Assembly (NCBI GenBank): GCA_902805885.1
Contig: CADCUM010000086.1
Span: forward strand, 21,201 to 85,200
DNA: 64,000 nucleotides
Direction of reading: 5' to 3'
From: an uncultured Nocardioides sp.
Lineage (GTDB): Bacteria; Actinomycetota; Actinomycetes; Propionibacteriales; Nocardioidaceae
Shown here: positions 9,505 through 17,018 of the stretch, piece by piece
Layout: every line of letters starts with the position of its first letter
Numbering within the stretch: the stretch's first letter is position 1
The notes under the pieces: generated by a model
Databases searched by the model: none
What the model was told of the DNA's origin: nothing
What the model saw: the letters and a program-made list of their open reading frames with translations, nothing else
Translations under genes and position numbers: made by a program

Positions 9505-11273
9505 GCCCTGACCTCCCAGTCGTCCGAGACGTCGTCGAACTGCGGCGCGAGGTCGCGGGCGTACTTGATCTCGTCGTTGCTCGTCCCGGCGGCCACCATC
9601 GGCCAGACCATGGCGTCGCGGTGGACCCGGAAGTCGACCACGACCGGCCGGTCGTTGATGCCCATCGCCTTCTCGATCGTGGCGTCCACGTCGTCGGGCG
9701 ACTCGCAGGCCAGACCCGCACAGCCGTAGGCCTCGGCGAGCTTGACGAAGTCGGGGATGCGCTTGGAGTGGAGGTCGGTGTTGGAGTAGCGCTCGTTGTA
9801 GAACAGCGTCTGCCACTGGCGCACCATGCCGAGCGACTCGTTGTTGATGATCGCCACCTTGATCGGGATGTCGTTGATCGCGCAGGTGGCGAGCTCCTGG
9901 TTGGTCATCTGGAAGCACCCGTCGCCGTCGATGGCCCAGACGGTCGCGTCCGGCCGTCCCACCTTGGCGCCCATGGCTGCCGGCACGGAGTAGCCCATCG
10001 TCCCGAGACCGCCGGAGTTGAGCCACGTGCCGGGGTTCTCGTAGCCGATGAAGTGGGCGGCCCACATCTGGTGCTGTCCCACGCCGGAGGTGTAGATGGC
10101 GTCGGGGCCGGCGATGGCGCCCAGCCGCTCGATGACGTACTGCGGCGCGAGCCCGTCGTCCGGCGCGTCGTAGCCGAGCGGGTAGGTCTTCTTGACCCCC
10201 GCCACGAAGTCCACCCACTGCTCGTAGTCGCCCTGCACACCCTGCTGGCGCAGCAGCGCGACGAGGTCGGCGATGACCTCCTTGCAGTCACCGACGATCG
10301 GCACGTCGGCGTGGCGGTTCTTGCCGATCTCGGCGGGGTCGATGTCGGCGTGGATGACCAGCGCCCCGGGCGCGAAGGAGTCGAGGTTGCCGGTGACCCG
10401 GTCGTCGAAGCGCGCGCCGAGGCTGATGATCAGGTCGCTCTTCTGCAGCCCCGCGACGGCTGCGACGGTGCCGTGCATGCCCGGCATCCCGAGGTGCTGC
10501 GGGTGGCTGTCGGGGAAGGCCCCGCGCGCCATCAGCGTGGTGACGACGGGGATGCCGGTCAGCTCGGCCAGCTCCGCGAGCTCTCGCGAGGCGCCGGCGC
10601 GGATGACGCCGCCGCCGACGTAGAGCACGGGCCGGCGGGCTGCGCCGATCAGGCGCACGGCCTCCTTGATCTGCTTCGCGTGCGGCTTGGTCACCGGGCG
10701 GTAGCCGGGCAGGTGCAGCTCGGTGGGCCACTGGAACGTGGTCTGCGCCTGGAGCGCCGACTTCGCGATGTCCACCAGCACCGGGCCGGGGCGGCCGGTC
10801 GAGGCGATGTGGAAGGCCTCGGCGATGGTCCGCGGGATGTCGGCGGGGTCGGTCACCAGGAAGTTGTGCTTGGTCACCGGCATGGTGATGCCGCGGATGT
10901 CGGCCTCCTGGAAGGCGTCCGTGCCGATCATCGCCGCCCCGACCTGACCGGTGACGGCCACCATCGGCACCGAGTCCATGTGGGCGTCGGCCAGCGGGGT
11001 GACGAGGTTGGTGGCGCCGGGACCGGAGGTCGCCATGCAGACGCCGACGCGACCGGTCGCCGCGGCGTACCCCTGGGCGGCGTGCCCCGCGCCCTGCTCG
11101 TGGCGGACGAGGATGTGGCGGATGCGCGTCGAGTCCATCAGCGGGTCGTAGGCCGGCAGGATCGCCCCGCCCGGGATGCCGAAGATGTCGGTGACGCCGG
11201 CCGCCTCCAGCGAGGTGATCAGGCTCTGGGCCCCCGTGACCGGGTCCCGTCCGTCAGCAGCCTGTTGGCTCAT
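9501..11273 (-). CDS. ilvB: Acetolactate synthase large (catalytic) subunit
   Basis: This thiamine-diphosphate enzyme condenses pyruvate with pyruvate or 2-oxobutyrate. The 590 residues comprise a Pyr domain ([10 protein letters not shown] with catalytic Glu, near residue 60), a central FAD-type domain, and a PP domain with the TPP motif G-D-G-C-F-Q-M then N-N. The first gene of the ilvBNC operon, it lies 117 bp downstream of the leader peptide stop, behind an attenuator hairpin. The upstream region also carries two direct repeats that may be operators. Confidence 0.97.
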   Translation of the reverse strand: MSQQAADGRDPVTGAQSLITSLEAAGVTDIFGIPGGAILPAYDPLMDSTRIRHILVRHEQGAGHAAQGYAAATGRVGVCMATSGPGATNLVTPLADAHMDSVPMVAVTGQVGAAMIGTDAFQEADIRGITMPVTKHNFLVTDPADIPRTIAEAFHIASTGRPGPVLVDIAKSALQAQTTFQWPTELHLPGYRPVTKPHAKQIKEAVRLIGAARRPVLYVGGGVIRAGASRELAELAELTGIPVVTTLMARGAFPDSHPQHLGMPGMHGTVAAVAGLQKSDLIISLGARFDDRVTGNLDSFAPGALVIHADIDPAEIGKNRHADVPIVGDCKEVIADLVALLRQQGVQGDYEQWVDFVAGVKKTYPLGYDAPDDGLAPQYVIERLGAIAGPDAIYTSGVGQHQMWAAHFIGYENPGTWLNSGGLGTMGYSVPAAMGAKVGRPDATVWAIDGDGCFQMTNQELATCAINDIPIKVAIINNESLGMVRQWQTLFYNERYSNTDLHSKRIPDFVKLAEAYGCAGLACESPDDVDATIEKAMGINDRPVVVDFRVHRDAMVWPMVAAGTSNDEIKYARDLAPQFDDVSDDWEVRA

Positions 11274-11331
11274 GTCCCTCTCCTCGGTGCCGCGGTCCCG
11301 CGAGTGCGGGTCCCGCCCAGCTCAGCCCAAC

Positions 11332-11361
11332 AAAAAACCCCTCAGCCCGGCGGGCGAGGGG
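11332..11361 (-). terminator. Attenuator terminator in the ilvBNC leader
   Basis: The minus strand reads CCCCTC, a GC-rich loop, GAGGGG, then six T's and TGTTGG: an intrinsic terminator 58 nt upstream of the ilvB start codon and 29 nt after the leader peptide stop. A terminator inside an operon leader, just after a short Ile/Leu/Val reading frame, is the hallmark of ribosome-mediated attenuation. Confidence 0.85.
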
Positions 11362-11390
11362 AGGACGCGCGTGCGGTCGGTCTGACGACC

Positions 11391-11435
11391 TCAGCCCACG
11401 CGTCGCGTGCGTACAAGAATGATCTCGGTGCGCAT
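11391..11435 (-). CDS. ilvBNC leader peptide (14 aa)
   Basis: A short frame encodes M-R-T-E-I-I-L-V-R-T-R-R-V-G and a TGA stop. The consecutive Ile-Ile-Leu-Val codons are exactly the end-product amino acids of the downstream operon. Known leader peptides of actinobacterial ilvB operons have this form. When branched-chain aminoacyl-tRNAs are scarce, ribosomes should stall at these codons and let an antiterminator form, allowing read-through of the T-tailed hairpin at 11332-11361. The alternative antiterminator pairing was not worked out. Confidence 0.85.
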   Translation of the reverse strand: MRTEIILVRTRRVG

Positions 11436-11487
11436 GCGACAACCGTCCTCGTCCGGCCGGTTCGGCGTCAAGCCAGACTAGGTCCCG

Positions 11488-11521
11488 TCCCACCATTTGG
11501 TACGCCGATCCCACCATGTGG
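11488..11521. promoter_or_regulatory. Paired direct repeats, candidate operator of ilvBNC
   Basis: TCCCACCATTTGG (11488-11500) and TCCCACCATGTGG (11509-11521) differ at one base and are spaced 21 bp, two helical turns. Each contains CCA-N-TGG symmetry. They sit just upstream of a possible -10 (TAGTCT on the minus strand, 11475-11480), where the -35 of the ilvB promoter would be. A repressor or activator site is inferred, and the regulator is unknown. Confidence 0.5.
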
Positions 11522-11534
11522 CACCGAGTCACGC

Positions 11535-12215
11535 TCAGCGACCCATCCGCGTGCAGATGCAGGACCGGTTTCCGTCTGCGTCCTCGACCACCCAGTACGA
11601 CGGCGCCGCCGCGTCGCTGACCAGCCGCCCGCCAGCGTCGAGCACGGCCTGGAGGCGCCGCTCCCCCTCGTCGTGCGGCACCCACACGTCGAGGTGCCAG
11701 CGTTGCTCGGGCTGGGTCGGGGGCAGCTCGGGGCCCCCACTGCCGGGCTCCTGGAACCACATCGTCGGAACCTGCCCGCTGGGGTCGACGGGCTCGTCGT
11801 CCCTCACCTCGCCCCCGAGGAGCGCGGCGTAGAACGGAGCCAGGCGCGCCCCGTCGGCGGTGTCCAGACCGGGCTCCAGCTGGGTCAGGCCGGAGACGTC
11901 CGCGGTCGCGCCGAGCTCGGCCGCGAGGCCGCTGACTCGCCGGGCGAGGTCGAGGTCGCGACTGGTGATGCCGCCGACGTCGTGGCTCGAGAGCGTGACG
12001 ATGACCTCGCCGTAGGTCAGCGAGAGGTCGGGGTGGTGGTCGGCCTCCTCCGCAGCCGCGCCGATCCGCTCCACGAGGCGGAGGCCGGTGGCGAAGTCGC
12101 CGGTGCGGAACCGCGCGCGGATGCCGTGGGCCAGGTGGCGCCAGTCGTCCAGGCCGGCCTCGCGCACCTCCGATGCGCTGAGCGTCTGCCTCGGGTCCGC
12201 GGGGGTCTCCGTCAT
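11535..12215 (-). CDS. Pterin-4a-carbinolamine dehydratase fused to VOC/glyoxalase domain
   Basis: The protein has 226 residues. The N-terminal domain (about 8-100) is pterin-4a-carbinolamine dehydratase-like: W-R-H-L, F-A-T-G-L-R-L-V, and the signature E-A-D-H-H-P-D-L-S-L-T-Y followed by T-L-S-S-H-D-V-G-G-I-T. The His pair and later His are the catalytic set of this family. The C-terminal domain (about 115-226) is a glyoxalase/VOC-like fold (F-Y-A-A-L-L-G-G-E, H-L-D-V-W-V). The start ATG at 12215 gives a normal N-terminus. PCD-VOC fusions occur in actinobacteria without a proven substrate. No aromatic amino-acid hydroxylase is nearby, so a pterin recycling role is uncertain. Confidence 0.82.
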   Translation of the reverse strand: MTETPADPRQTLSASEVREAGLDDWRHLAHGIRARFRTGDFATGLRLVERIGAAAEEADHHPDLSLTYGEVIVTLSSHDVGGITSRDLDLARRVSGLAAELGATADVSGLTQLEPGLDTADGARLAPFYAALLGGEVRDDEPVDPSGQVPTMWFQEPGSGGPELPPTQPEQRWHLDVWVPHDEGERRLQAVLDAGGRLVSDAAAPSYWVVEDADGNRSCICTRMGR

Positions 12216-12258
12216 GGCTCCGACCCTGCCACGGGGCGCCGACACTGACCAGCCGCGC

Positions 12259-13275
12259 TCATCCGAGGTGCTGGGTGATCTCCCGCGTGTCCCCGTCGAC
12301 CACCACGCGGGCGAGTGCTCCGTTGACCAGCGGCAGGTGGGGCGGCACGTGGCCGATCTCGAGGTCCACCACGATCGGGAGGTCCAGCCTGCCGAGAGCG
12401 TCGAGGACGGCCTCCCGCTGGGTCATCTGGTCGTGGTCCGGGGCCTTCGTCCGCCCCACCAGCACCGCCGCGGCGTGGTCGAACCAGCCCGCCAGACGCA
12501 ACCCGTGGAGGTTGCGGCAGATCTCGACGGCGTCGTCCTCGCAGGCCTCGAGGTACACCACCGTCGGAGCATCCAGTCGCTCGGCCCACGCGCGCACGTC
12601 GCCGTACGGCGTCCCGGCGAGGTTGGCGACGGTCTCGATGCAGCCACCGATGAGCCGACCGGTGACGTCCACCGTGCCTCCGCCGAGCACCTCCCAGGCA
12701 CCCTCGCCGACGCGCTTCCACTCCGTCGCCCGCACGTCCTCGAGCCACCACCAGTCCGCCACGAGCCCGGAGTCGCGCTGGGTGACCGCCCCCTCGGCCG
12801 CAGCCAGGTCGAGCCAGTGGACCAGCCCCTCCGGCACGGCGTACGGCGTGTCCGCGAGGTTGTCGCCGTGCACCGTGGCCCAGCCCAGCCGGGTGGTGAG
12901 CGGCACCAGCAGGGTGGCGATGTCGGAGAAGCCGACCACCCAGGTCGGGTCCGCGGCGGTGAGAGCGTCCCAGTCGAGCAGGTCCACGAGGTCGATCGCG
13001 GTCTCGCCTCCCCACGGAGGCAGCACGCAGGCGATGTCGGGGTCGGCGAGCATCCGGGTCAGCTCCGCGGCGCGCTCCCCCGCCGGAGCGGACGTGACGC
13101 CGGAGCCGTCCATGCACGCGCCCACCTCGACGTCGTACCCGCGTCCGCGCAGCCACTGGATGCAGAAGTCGATGCGCTCCACCGCCCGGCCGGCCACGCC
13201 GGCGGAGGGTGACGTCACACCGATCCGGTCGCCGGGTCGGAGAGGGGCGGGGATCTTGACGGGATGACCGGCCAT
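12259..13275 (-). CDS. S66-family LD-carboxypeptidase/MccF-like peptidase
   Basis: The protein has 338 residues. The start P-L-R-P-G-D-R-I-G-V-T-S-P-S is typical of peptidase family S66. The nucleophile elbow G-F-S-D places the catalytic Ser near residue 117. The expected Glu (Y-L-E-A-C-E-D) and His (E-I-G-H-V-P-P) are present. Family members either trim L-Ala-D-Ala tetrapeptides in cell-wall recycling or inactivate microcin C-like nucleotide peptides (MccF). The W-containing loops make MccF-like possible, but this cannot be decided. It is divergent from the next gene with only 25 bp between starts, so one transcript may be leaderless. Confidence 0.85.
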   Translation of the reverse strand: MAGHPVKIPAPLRPGDRIGVTSPSAGVAGRAVERIDFCIQWLRGRGYDVEVGACMDGSGVTSAPAGERAAELTRMLADPDIACVLPPWGGETAIDLVDLLDWDALTAADPTWVVGFSDIATLLVPLTTRLGWATVHGDNLADTPYAVPEGLVHWLDLAAAEGAVTQRDSGLVADWWWLEDVRATEWKRVGEGAWEVLGGGTVDVTGRLIGGCIETVANLAGTPYGDVRAWAERLDAPTVVYLEACEDDAVEICRNLHGLRLAGWFDHAAAVLVGRTKAPDHDQMTQREAVLDALGRLDLPIVVDLEIGHVPPHLPLVNGALARVVVDGDTREITQHLG

Positions 13276-13300
13276 GCCGTCAGTCTGGCAGGGTGGTCGG

Positions 13301-13750
13301 ATGGCCATCGGCGACCTCCTCCGGCAGGCAGTGCAGTCCTCCTCCGGCCCGGCCCGGCTCTACGCCGCCGCCCTCCGCGCCGGTGCCGGACCCGCAGGGG
13401 GCGTCGAGGTGCTCAGGATCTCGGAGGCGGCGCTGCGCACTGCCGCACGGCACGCCGGCGGCGTGCCGGGGCGGACCAACGCGGTGCGCCACTTCCTGTG
13501 GCAGGCGCTCCTCACGGCACGCCTCGGGCTGGAGACCGCCCGGGCCGTCGCCACGGCCCAGGAGGCGGGAAACCTCCGACCCCGGGACTCCCAGGTCGAC
13601 CAGCACAACAACACGGTGGGCCAGGAGCACGGCGCCGCGCACGCTGCCGAGCTCCGCCAGGGACCGCTCGCCGACGCCCTGGAACGACTGGTGCCCGTCG
13701 CGCTGGAGAAGTGGGACGCCGGCGAGCTGATCTGGGTCGAGCGCCGCTGA
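13301..13750 (+). CDS. Small protein with an RHFxWQ...HNN-x-x-G motif (DUF6973-like)
   Basis: The protein has 149 residues, all cytosolic in appearance and helical. The region N-A-V-R-H-F-L-W-Q-A-L-L-T (about 57-69), T-A-Q-E-A-G (near 86), and D-Q-H-N-N-T-V-G (near 103-110) recalls the DUF6973 family, where conserved Arg-His and His-Asn-Asn residues may form an active site. That family often appears in polymorphic-toxin-like proteins, but here it stands alone with no secretion domain or immunity gene. Assignment is from motif memory only. The start ATG at 13301 follows an AGGGTGG. Confidence 0.5.
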   Translation: MAIGDLLRQAVQSSSGPARLYAAALRAGAGPAGGVEVLRISEAALRTAARHAGGVPGRTNAVRHFLWQALLTARLGLETARAVATAQEAGNLRPRDSQVDQHNNTVGQEHGAAHAAELRQGPLADALERLVPVALEKWDAGELIWVERR

Positions 13751-13756
13751 CCGGGG

Positions 13757-14209
13757 TCACGCCCGCCAGGCGGTGAGACCCGTGCGGTCGTGCTCACCGT
13801 CCGGCCACACCACGCGCACCACGCCCGCCGCCGCGAGCGCCTTGCGGCATCCCGGGCAGGGCGGGTCGGTGATGTACGCCGTCGCGCCCTTCGTGTCGCG
13901 GGTCGCGAAGAGCAGCGCGTTGACCTCGGCGTGGATGGCGATGCAGAAGCCGATCGTCCCGGGCCGGTCGTAGTCGCCGAGCCCCGGCACCTCGTCGTAC
14001 CCGAGCTGTCCACGCGGGCAGGCGCCCTGGAGGCAGTCGTCCTCCCCCGGTGCGGCGCCGTTGTAGCCCGTGGCGATGATCCGGTGGTCGATGGTCAGCA
14101 CCGCGCCGACGCGGCGACGGGTGCACTTGGCCCGCGCCGACACCGCCGTGGCGATGCCGAGGAAGTAGTCGTCCCAGCCCGGGACGGCCACCTCGCCCGT
14201 CCCGGTCAC
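13757..14209 (-). CDS. dCMP deaminase family protein
   Basis: The protein has 150 residues and is a zinc-dependent deoxycytidylate deaminase-like enzyme: the catalytic H-A-E-V-N-A-L (His and proton-shuttling Glu) and the zinc-binding P-C-P-G-C-R-K-A-L are present. Upstream of these is the typical T-G-Y-N-G insert and a Cys-rich loop (D-D-C-L-Q-G-A-C). It would convert dCMP to dUMP for dTTP synthesis. The GTG start at 14209 overlaps the acetyltransferase stop by 4 nt (GTGA), indicating translational coupling. Confidence 0.88.
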   Translation of the reverse strand: MTGTGEVAVPGWDDYFLGIATAVSARAKCTRRRVGAVLTIDHRIIATGYNGAAPGEDDCLQGACPRGQLGYDEVPGLGDYDRPGTIGFCIAIHAEVNALLFATRDTKGATAYITDPPCPGCRKALAAAGVVRVVWPDGEHDRTGLTAWRA

Positions 14210-14943
14210 GACGCCTGTCCGTCCGTCCTCGCGACCGGGCGTGCGGCCAGCCGCACGCGCTGGCGGCCCGCCGCGTCGAAGTTGCGGTCGTCGAGCCAGT
14301 CCTCGAGGGCGGAACGGACGCGCGGCCACTCGTGGTCGGTGATGGAGAACCAGTCGGTGTCGCGGTTGCGGCCCTTGTAGACGAGGGCGTTGCGCCAGCG
14401 TCCCTCCCAGATGAAGCCCAGCCGCGTCGCGGCGCGGCGCGAGGGCTCGTTGAGGCTGTCGCACTTCCACTCGTACCGGCGGTAGCCGAGGTCGTCGAAG
14501 ACGTGCCGCATGAGGAGGTACATCGCCTCGGTGGCGCCGCGTGAGCGCTGGAGCGGGCGGCCGAGGTTGATGCCGCCGACCTCCACCGACCCCATGCGCG
14601 GGTCGATGCGCATCAGGGAGCAGAACCCGACCGCCCGGCCCGTCTCGACGGGCACGATCGCGAACATGACCTGCTCCGGGTCCGCCGCCCCGGCGTCGAC
14701 GAAGGACGCGAGGTCGGCACGCGTGCGCGGGCGCTCCTGGAACAGGTAGGTCCACAGCTGGTCGTCGTCCTCGCCGCAGAGCGTGGCGTGGAGGTCGTCG
14801 ACGTGCTCCTCGCCGACCGGCTCGAGCCGGACGCCGCGGCCCGCGAGGACGACCGGCTCGGGGCGCTCGCGTGGCGCCCAGTCCACGGGCCGCCCGATGC
14901 GTTGGCCGTGCTCGTTGGTCCGGGGTCCGTCTGCGCTCGTCAC
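14206..14943 (-). CDS. GNAT-family N-acetyltransferase (RimJ/RimL type)
   Basis: The protein has 245 residues. The acetyl-CoA-binding region reads R-S-R-G-A-T-E-A (near 133-140), with the earlier strands V-R-L-E-P-V and G-F-C-S-L-M-R-I-D and the later N-E-P-S-R-R-A-A-T-R-L-G-F motif characteristic of RimJ/RimL-like members. This subtype acetylates small molecules or N-termini. The substrate is unknown. It is coupled by a 4-nt overlap to the dCMP deaminase gene. Confidence 0.85.
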   Translation of the reverse strand: MTSADGPRTNEHGQRIGRPVDWAPRERPEPVVLAGRGVRLEPVGEEHVDDLHATLCGEDDDQLWTYLFQERPRTRADLASFVDAGAADPEQVMFAIVPVETGRAVGFCSLMRIDPRMGSVEVGGINLGRPLQRSRGATEAMYLLMRHVFDDLGYRRYEWKCDSLNEPSRRAATRLGFIWEGRWRNALVYKGRNRDTDWFSITDHEWPRVRSALEDWLDDRNFDAAGRQRVRLAARPVARTDGQAS

Positions 14944-14962
14944 GGCCGCAGCCTACGGACGT

Positions 14963-16195
14963 TCAGGCGGGGTCGCGCAGCGCGTCCGCGACGGCCTCCA
15001 TCCCGCGGCGTACCTCGTCGAACGAGGTCGACAGCGGGGACAACCCGACCCGCAGCCCGCCCGGGTCGCGGTAGTCGGGGATCACGTCGCGCTGCCACAG
15101 TGCCGCCACCACCTCGCGCATCCGGTCGTGCTGCAGCGTGACGTGTCCGCCACGCTGCCCGGGGTCGCGCGGCGAGCCGAGGGTGACACCGAGCGGAGCG
15201 AGGAGCTCGTCGGCCAGCTCGACGGCGTACGTCGTCAGCGCCACCGACTTGGCGCGCACCTCGGACATCCCGACCGTGTCGATCAGGTCGATCATGTCGG
15301 CGAGCCCGAGCATGGCGCTGATCGGCGGCGTGCCCGAGATGAAGCGCCGCACGCCGTCGGCGGGGGTGTAGCCGGGCCCCATGCGGAACGGATCGGCGTG
15401 GCCCATCCAGCCCTGGATCGGCTGGCGCATCCCCTGGTGGCCGGCGGCGACGTACGCGAACGCCGGCGACCCCGGTCCGCCGTTGAGGTACTTGTAGGTG
15501 CAGCCGACCGCGAGGTCGACCTCCCATGCGTCGAGCTCGGTCGTGACCGAGCCGACGGAGTGGCTCAGGTCCCACAGGACCAGCGCGCCGGCGTCGTGCA
15601 CGACCCGGGTGATCGCCTCGACGTCGGCGAGGAAGCCGGAGCGGTAGGCCACGTGCGAGAGGACGACCAGCGCCGTGCGCTCCCCCACGACCGCGGCGGC
15701 CCCCTCCGCCGTCGCGCCGGCGTCCCGGGAGACCTCGAGCCAGCGGACCGTCATGCCGCGCTCGGCGGCGATGCCCTCCACGAGGTAACGGTCGGTGGGG
15801 AAGTTGTCGTCGTCGATGACGATCTCGTCGCGACCGTCCGGGGCGGAGTCCACGGCGGCCCGGATGAGCTTGTAGAGCAGCACGGTGGTGGAGTCGCCGA
15901 CGAACGTCTGACCCGGCGCCGCGCCCAGGCACACCCGACCGATCTCGTCGCCGAGCGCGATCGGCTGCTCGTACCACTTCTCGTCCCAGCCGCGGATCAG
16001 TCGCGCACCCCACTCCTCCTCGACGAAGGCGCGGACTCGCTCCGCCGTGGCCCGCAGGGGGCGTCCGAGGGAGTTGCCGTCGAAGTAGACGAGGTCTGTC
16101 TCGGAGCCGACGAAGGCGTCGCGGACGCCGGCGATCGCGTCGGCGGCGTCCAGCGCGCCGGCGCGCTCGATCCGGGTGGTGGGGGTGCCTGTCAT
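14963..16195 (-). CDS. kynU: Kynureninase
   Basis: This is a PLP enzyme cleaving kynurenine to anthranilate and alanine. At 410 residues it has the normal family length. Motifs seen: Y-F-D-G-N-S-L-G-R near the start, D-S-T-T-V phosphate-binding loop, D-D-D-N-F-P-T-D-R-Y, D-L-S-H-S-V-G, and the PLP lysine in C-T-Y-K-Y-L-N-G-G. No tryptophan 2,3-dioxygenase or kynurenine formamidase gene is next to it, so it is isolated from the rest of the pathway within this window. Confidence 0.93.
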   Translation of the reverse strand: MTGTPTTRIERAGALDAADAIAGVRDAFVGSETDLVYFDGNSLGRPLRATAERVRAFVEEEWGARLIRGWDEKWYEQPIALGDEIGRVCLGAAPGQTFVGDSTTVLLYKLIRAAVDSAPDGRDEIVIDDDNFPTDRYLVEGIAAERGMTVRWLEVSRDAGATAEGAAAVVGERTALVVLSHVAYRSGFLADVEAITRVVHDAGALVLWDLSHSVGSVTTELDAWEVDLAVGCTYKYLNGGPGSPAFAYVAAGHQGMRQPIQGWMGHADPFRMGPGYTPADGVRRFISGTPPISAMLGLADMIDLIDTVGMSEVRAKSVALTTYAVELADELLAPLGVTLGSPRDPGQRGGHVTLQHDRMREVVAALWQRDVIPDYRDPGGLRVGLSPLSTSFDEVRRGMEAVADALRDPA

Positions 16196-16303
16196 GCCGC
16201 CAGCCTCTCACCCGGGGGGATACGGCTCCGGCGACCGGGTACCACGGCCTCGGGAATTGTGCGGTGAGCACCGCACCGGGGGGAAAACTGGAGGGAATTC
16301 CAC

Positions 16304-16924
16304 ATGTCACATCTCGGATCAGCAGTACGCCGCAGCGCCACGGCGCTCGTGGTGGCCATCGCGATGGTCGCCGGAATGGCCACCTTCGCCGCAGGGACCG
16401 CGACAGCGGGAGCTGCGACGTCGGAGCGCGGGGTCGTCGGCAAGTCGGCCGCCGGCAAGATCACCAGCACCATCACCGGCAAGACGTCGACCGGCGACAA
16501 GGTGACCGGCAAGTTCACGCCGATCAAGGCGATCGAGAAGGACGGCGGGCTGGCGATCAAGGGCTTCCTGCAGGGCGTCATCACCGACGCGGCGGGCAAG
16601 AAGACCCACTTCTCCGGGATCAGGACGATCCCCGTGAAGAAGATCAACGGATCGGCCGTCGCCAACGGCAAGCCGCTCGCGCGCGCCGCGTGCAACATCC
16701 TGAGCCTGGATCTCGGTCCCTTGGACCTCAACATCCTGGGCCTGCGGATCCAGCTCAACAAGGTCGAGCTCGACATCACCGCCGTCCCGGGTGCCGGCAA
16801 CCTGCTCGGCAACCTGCTCTGCGCCGTGGCCGGTCTGCTCGATGGCGGCCCGCTCGCGGGTCTGCTCGGCCAGCTGCGCGGTCTGCTCAACCAGATCCTG
16901 GCCGCACTCAACCTGGGTGTCTGA
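16304..16924 (+). CDS. Secreted protein of unknown function
   Basis: The protein has 206 residues. A Sec signal peptide (about 1-39, ending near A-T-A-G-A-A) precedes a Lys/Thr-rich domain (45-115). A C-terminal hydrophobic region follows, with L-D-L-N-I-L-G-L-R-I-Q-L-N and L-D-I-T-A-V-P-G-A-G-N-L-L-G-N-L-L-C and two conserved-looking Cys (near 128 and 168). Many actinobacteria encode secreted proteins with this kind of C-terminal pattern, but I know of no assigned function. A good ribosome site (GGAGGGAA) precedes the ATG. A strong hairpin follows at 16963. Confidence 0.65.
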   Translation: MSHLGSAVRRSATALVVAIAMVAGMATFAAGTATAGAATSERGVVGKSAAGKITSTITGKTSTGDKVTGKFTPIKAIEKDGGLAIKGFLQGVITDAAGKKTHFSGIRTIPVKKINGSAVANGKPLARAACNILSLDLGPLDLNILGLRIQLNKVELDITAVPGAGNLLGNLLCAVAGLLDGGPLAGLLGQLRGLLNQILAALNLGV

Positions 16925-16962
16925 CCCGGAGCAGCACTGAACGATCAGCACGACTGAACAGG

Positions 16963-16995
16963 GACCGGGTCCGCGCCTCGTGCGCGGGCCCGGTC
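16963..16995. terminator. Bidirectional hairpin terminator
   Basis: GACCGGGTCCGCGC, a short loop and GCGCGGGCCCGGTC form an almost perfect 14-bp stem. It lies between the convergent secreted-protein gene and ilvD, 23 nt past the ilvD stop, and could serve both. Confidence 0.75.
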
Positions 16996-17018
16996 CTCGT
17001 CTCGTCTCCCGGCGGTGC

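Noticed and set aside
9621..12248. Very long plus-strand open frame opposite ilvB and the PCD-VOC gene
   Set aside because: It is antisense to confidently identified genes, has an Arg/Gly/Val/Asp-rich shadow composition typical of high-GC DNA, and matches no family.
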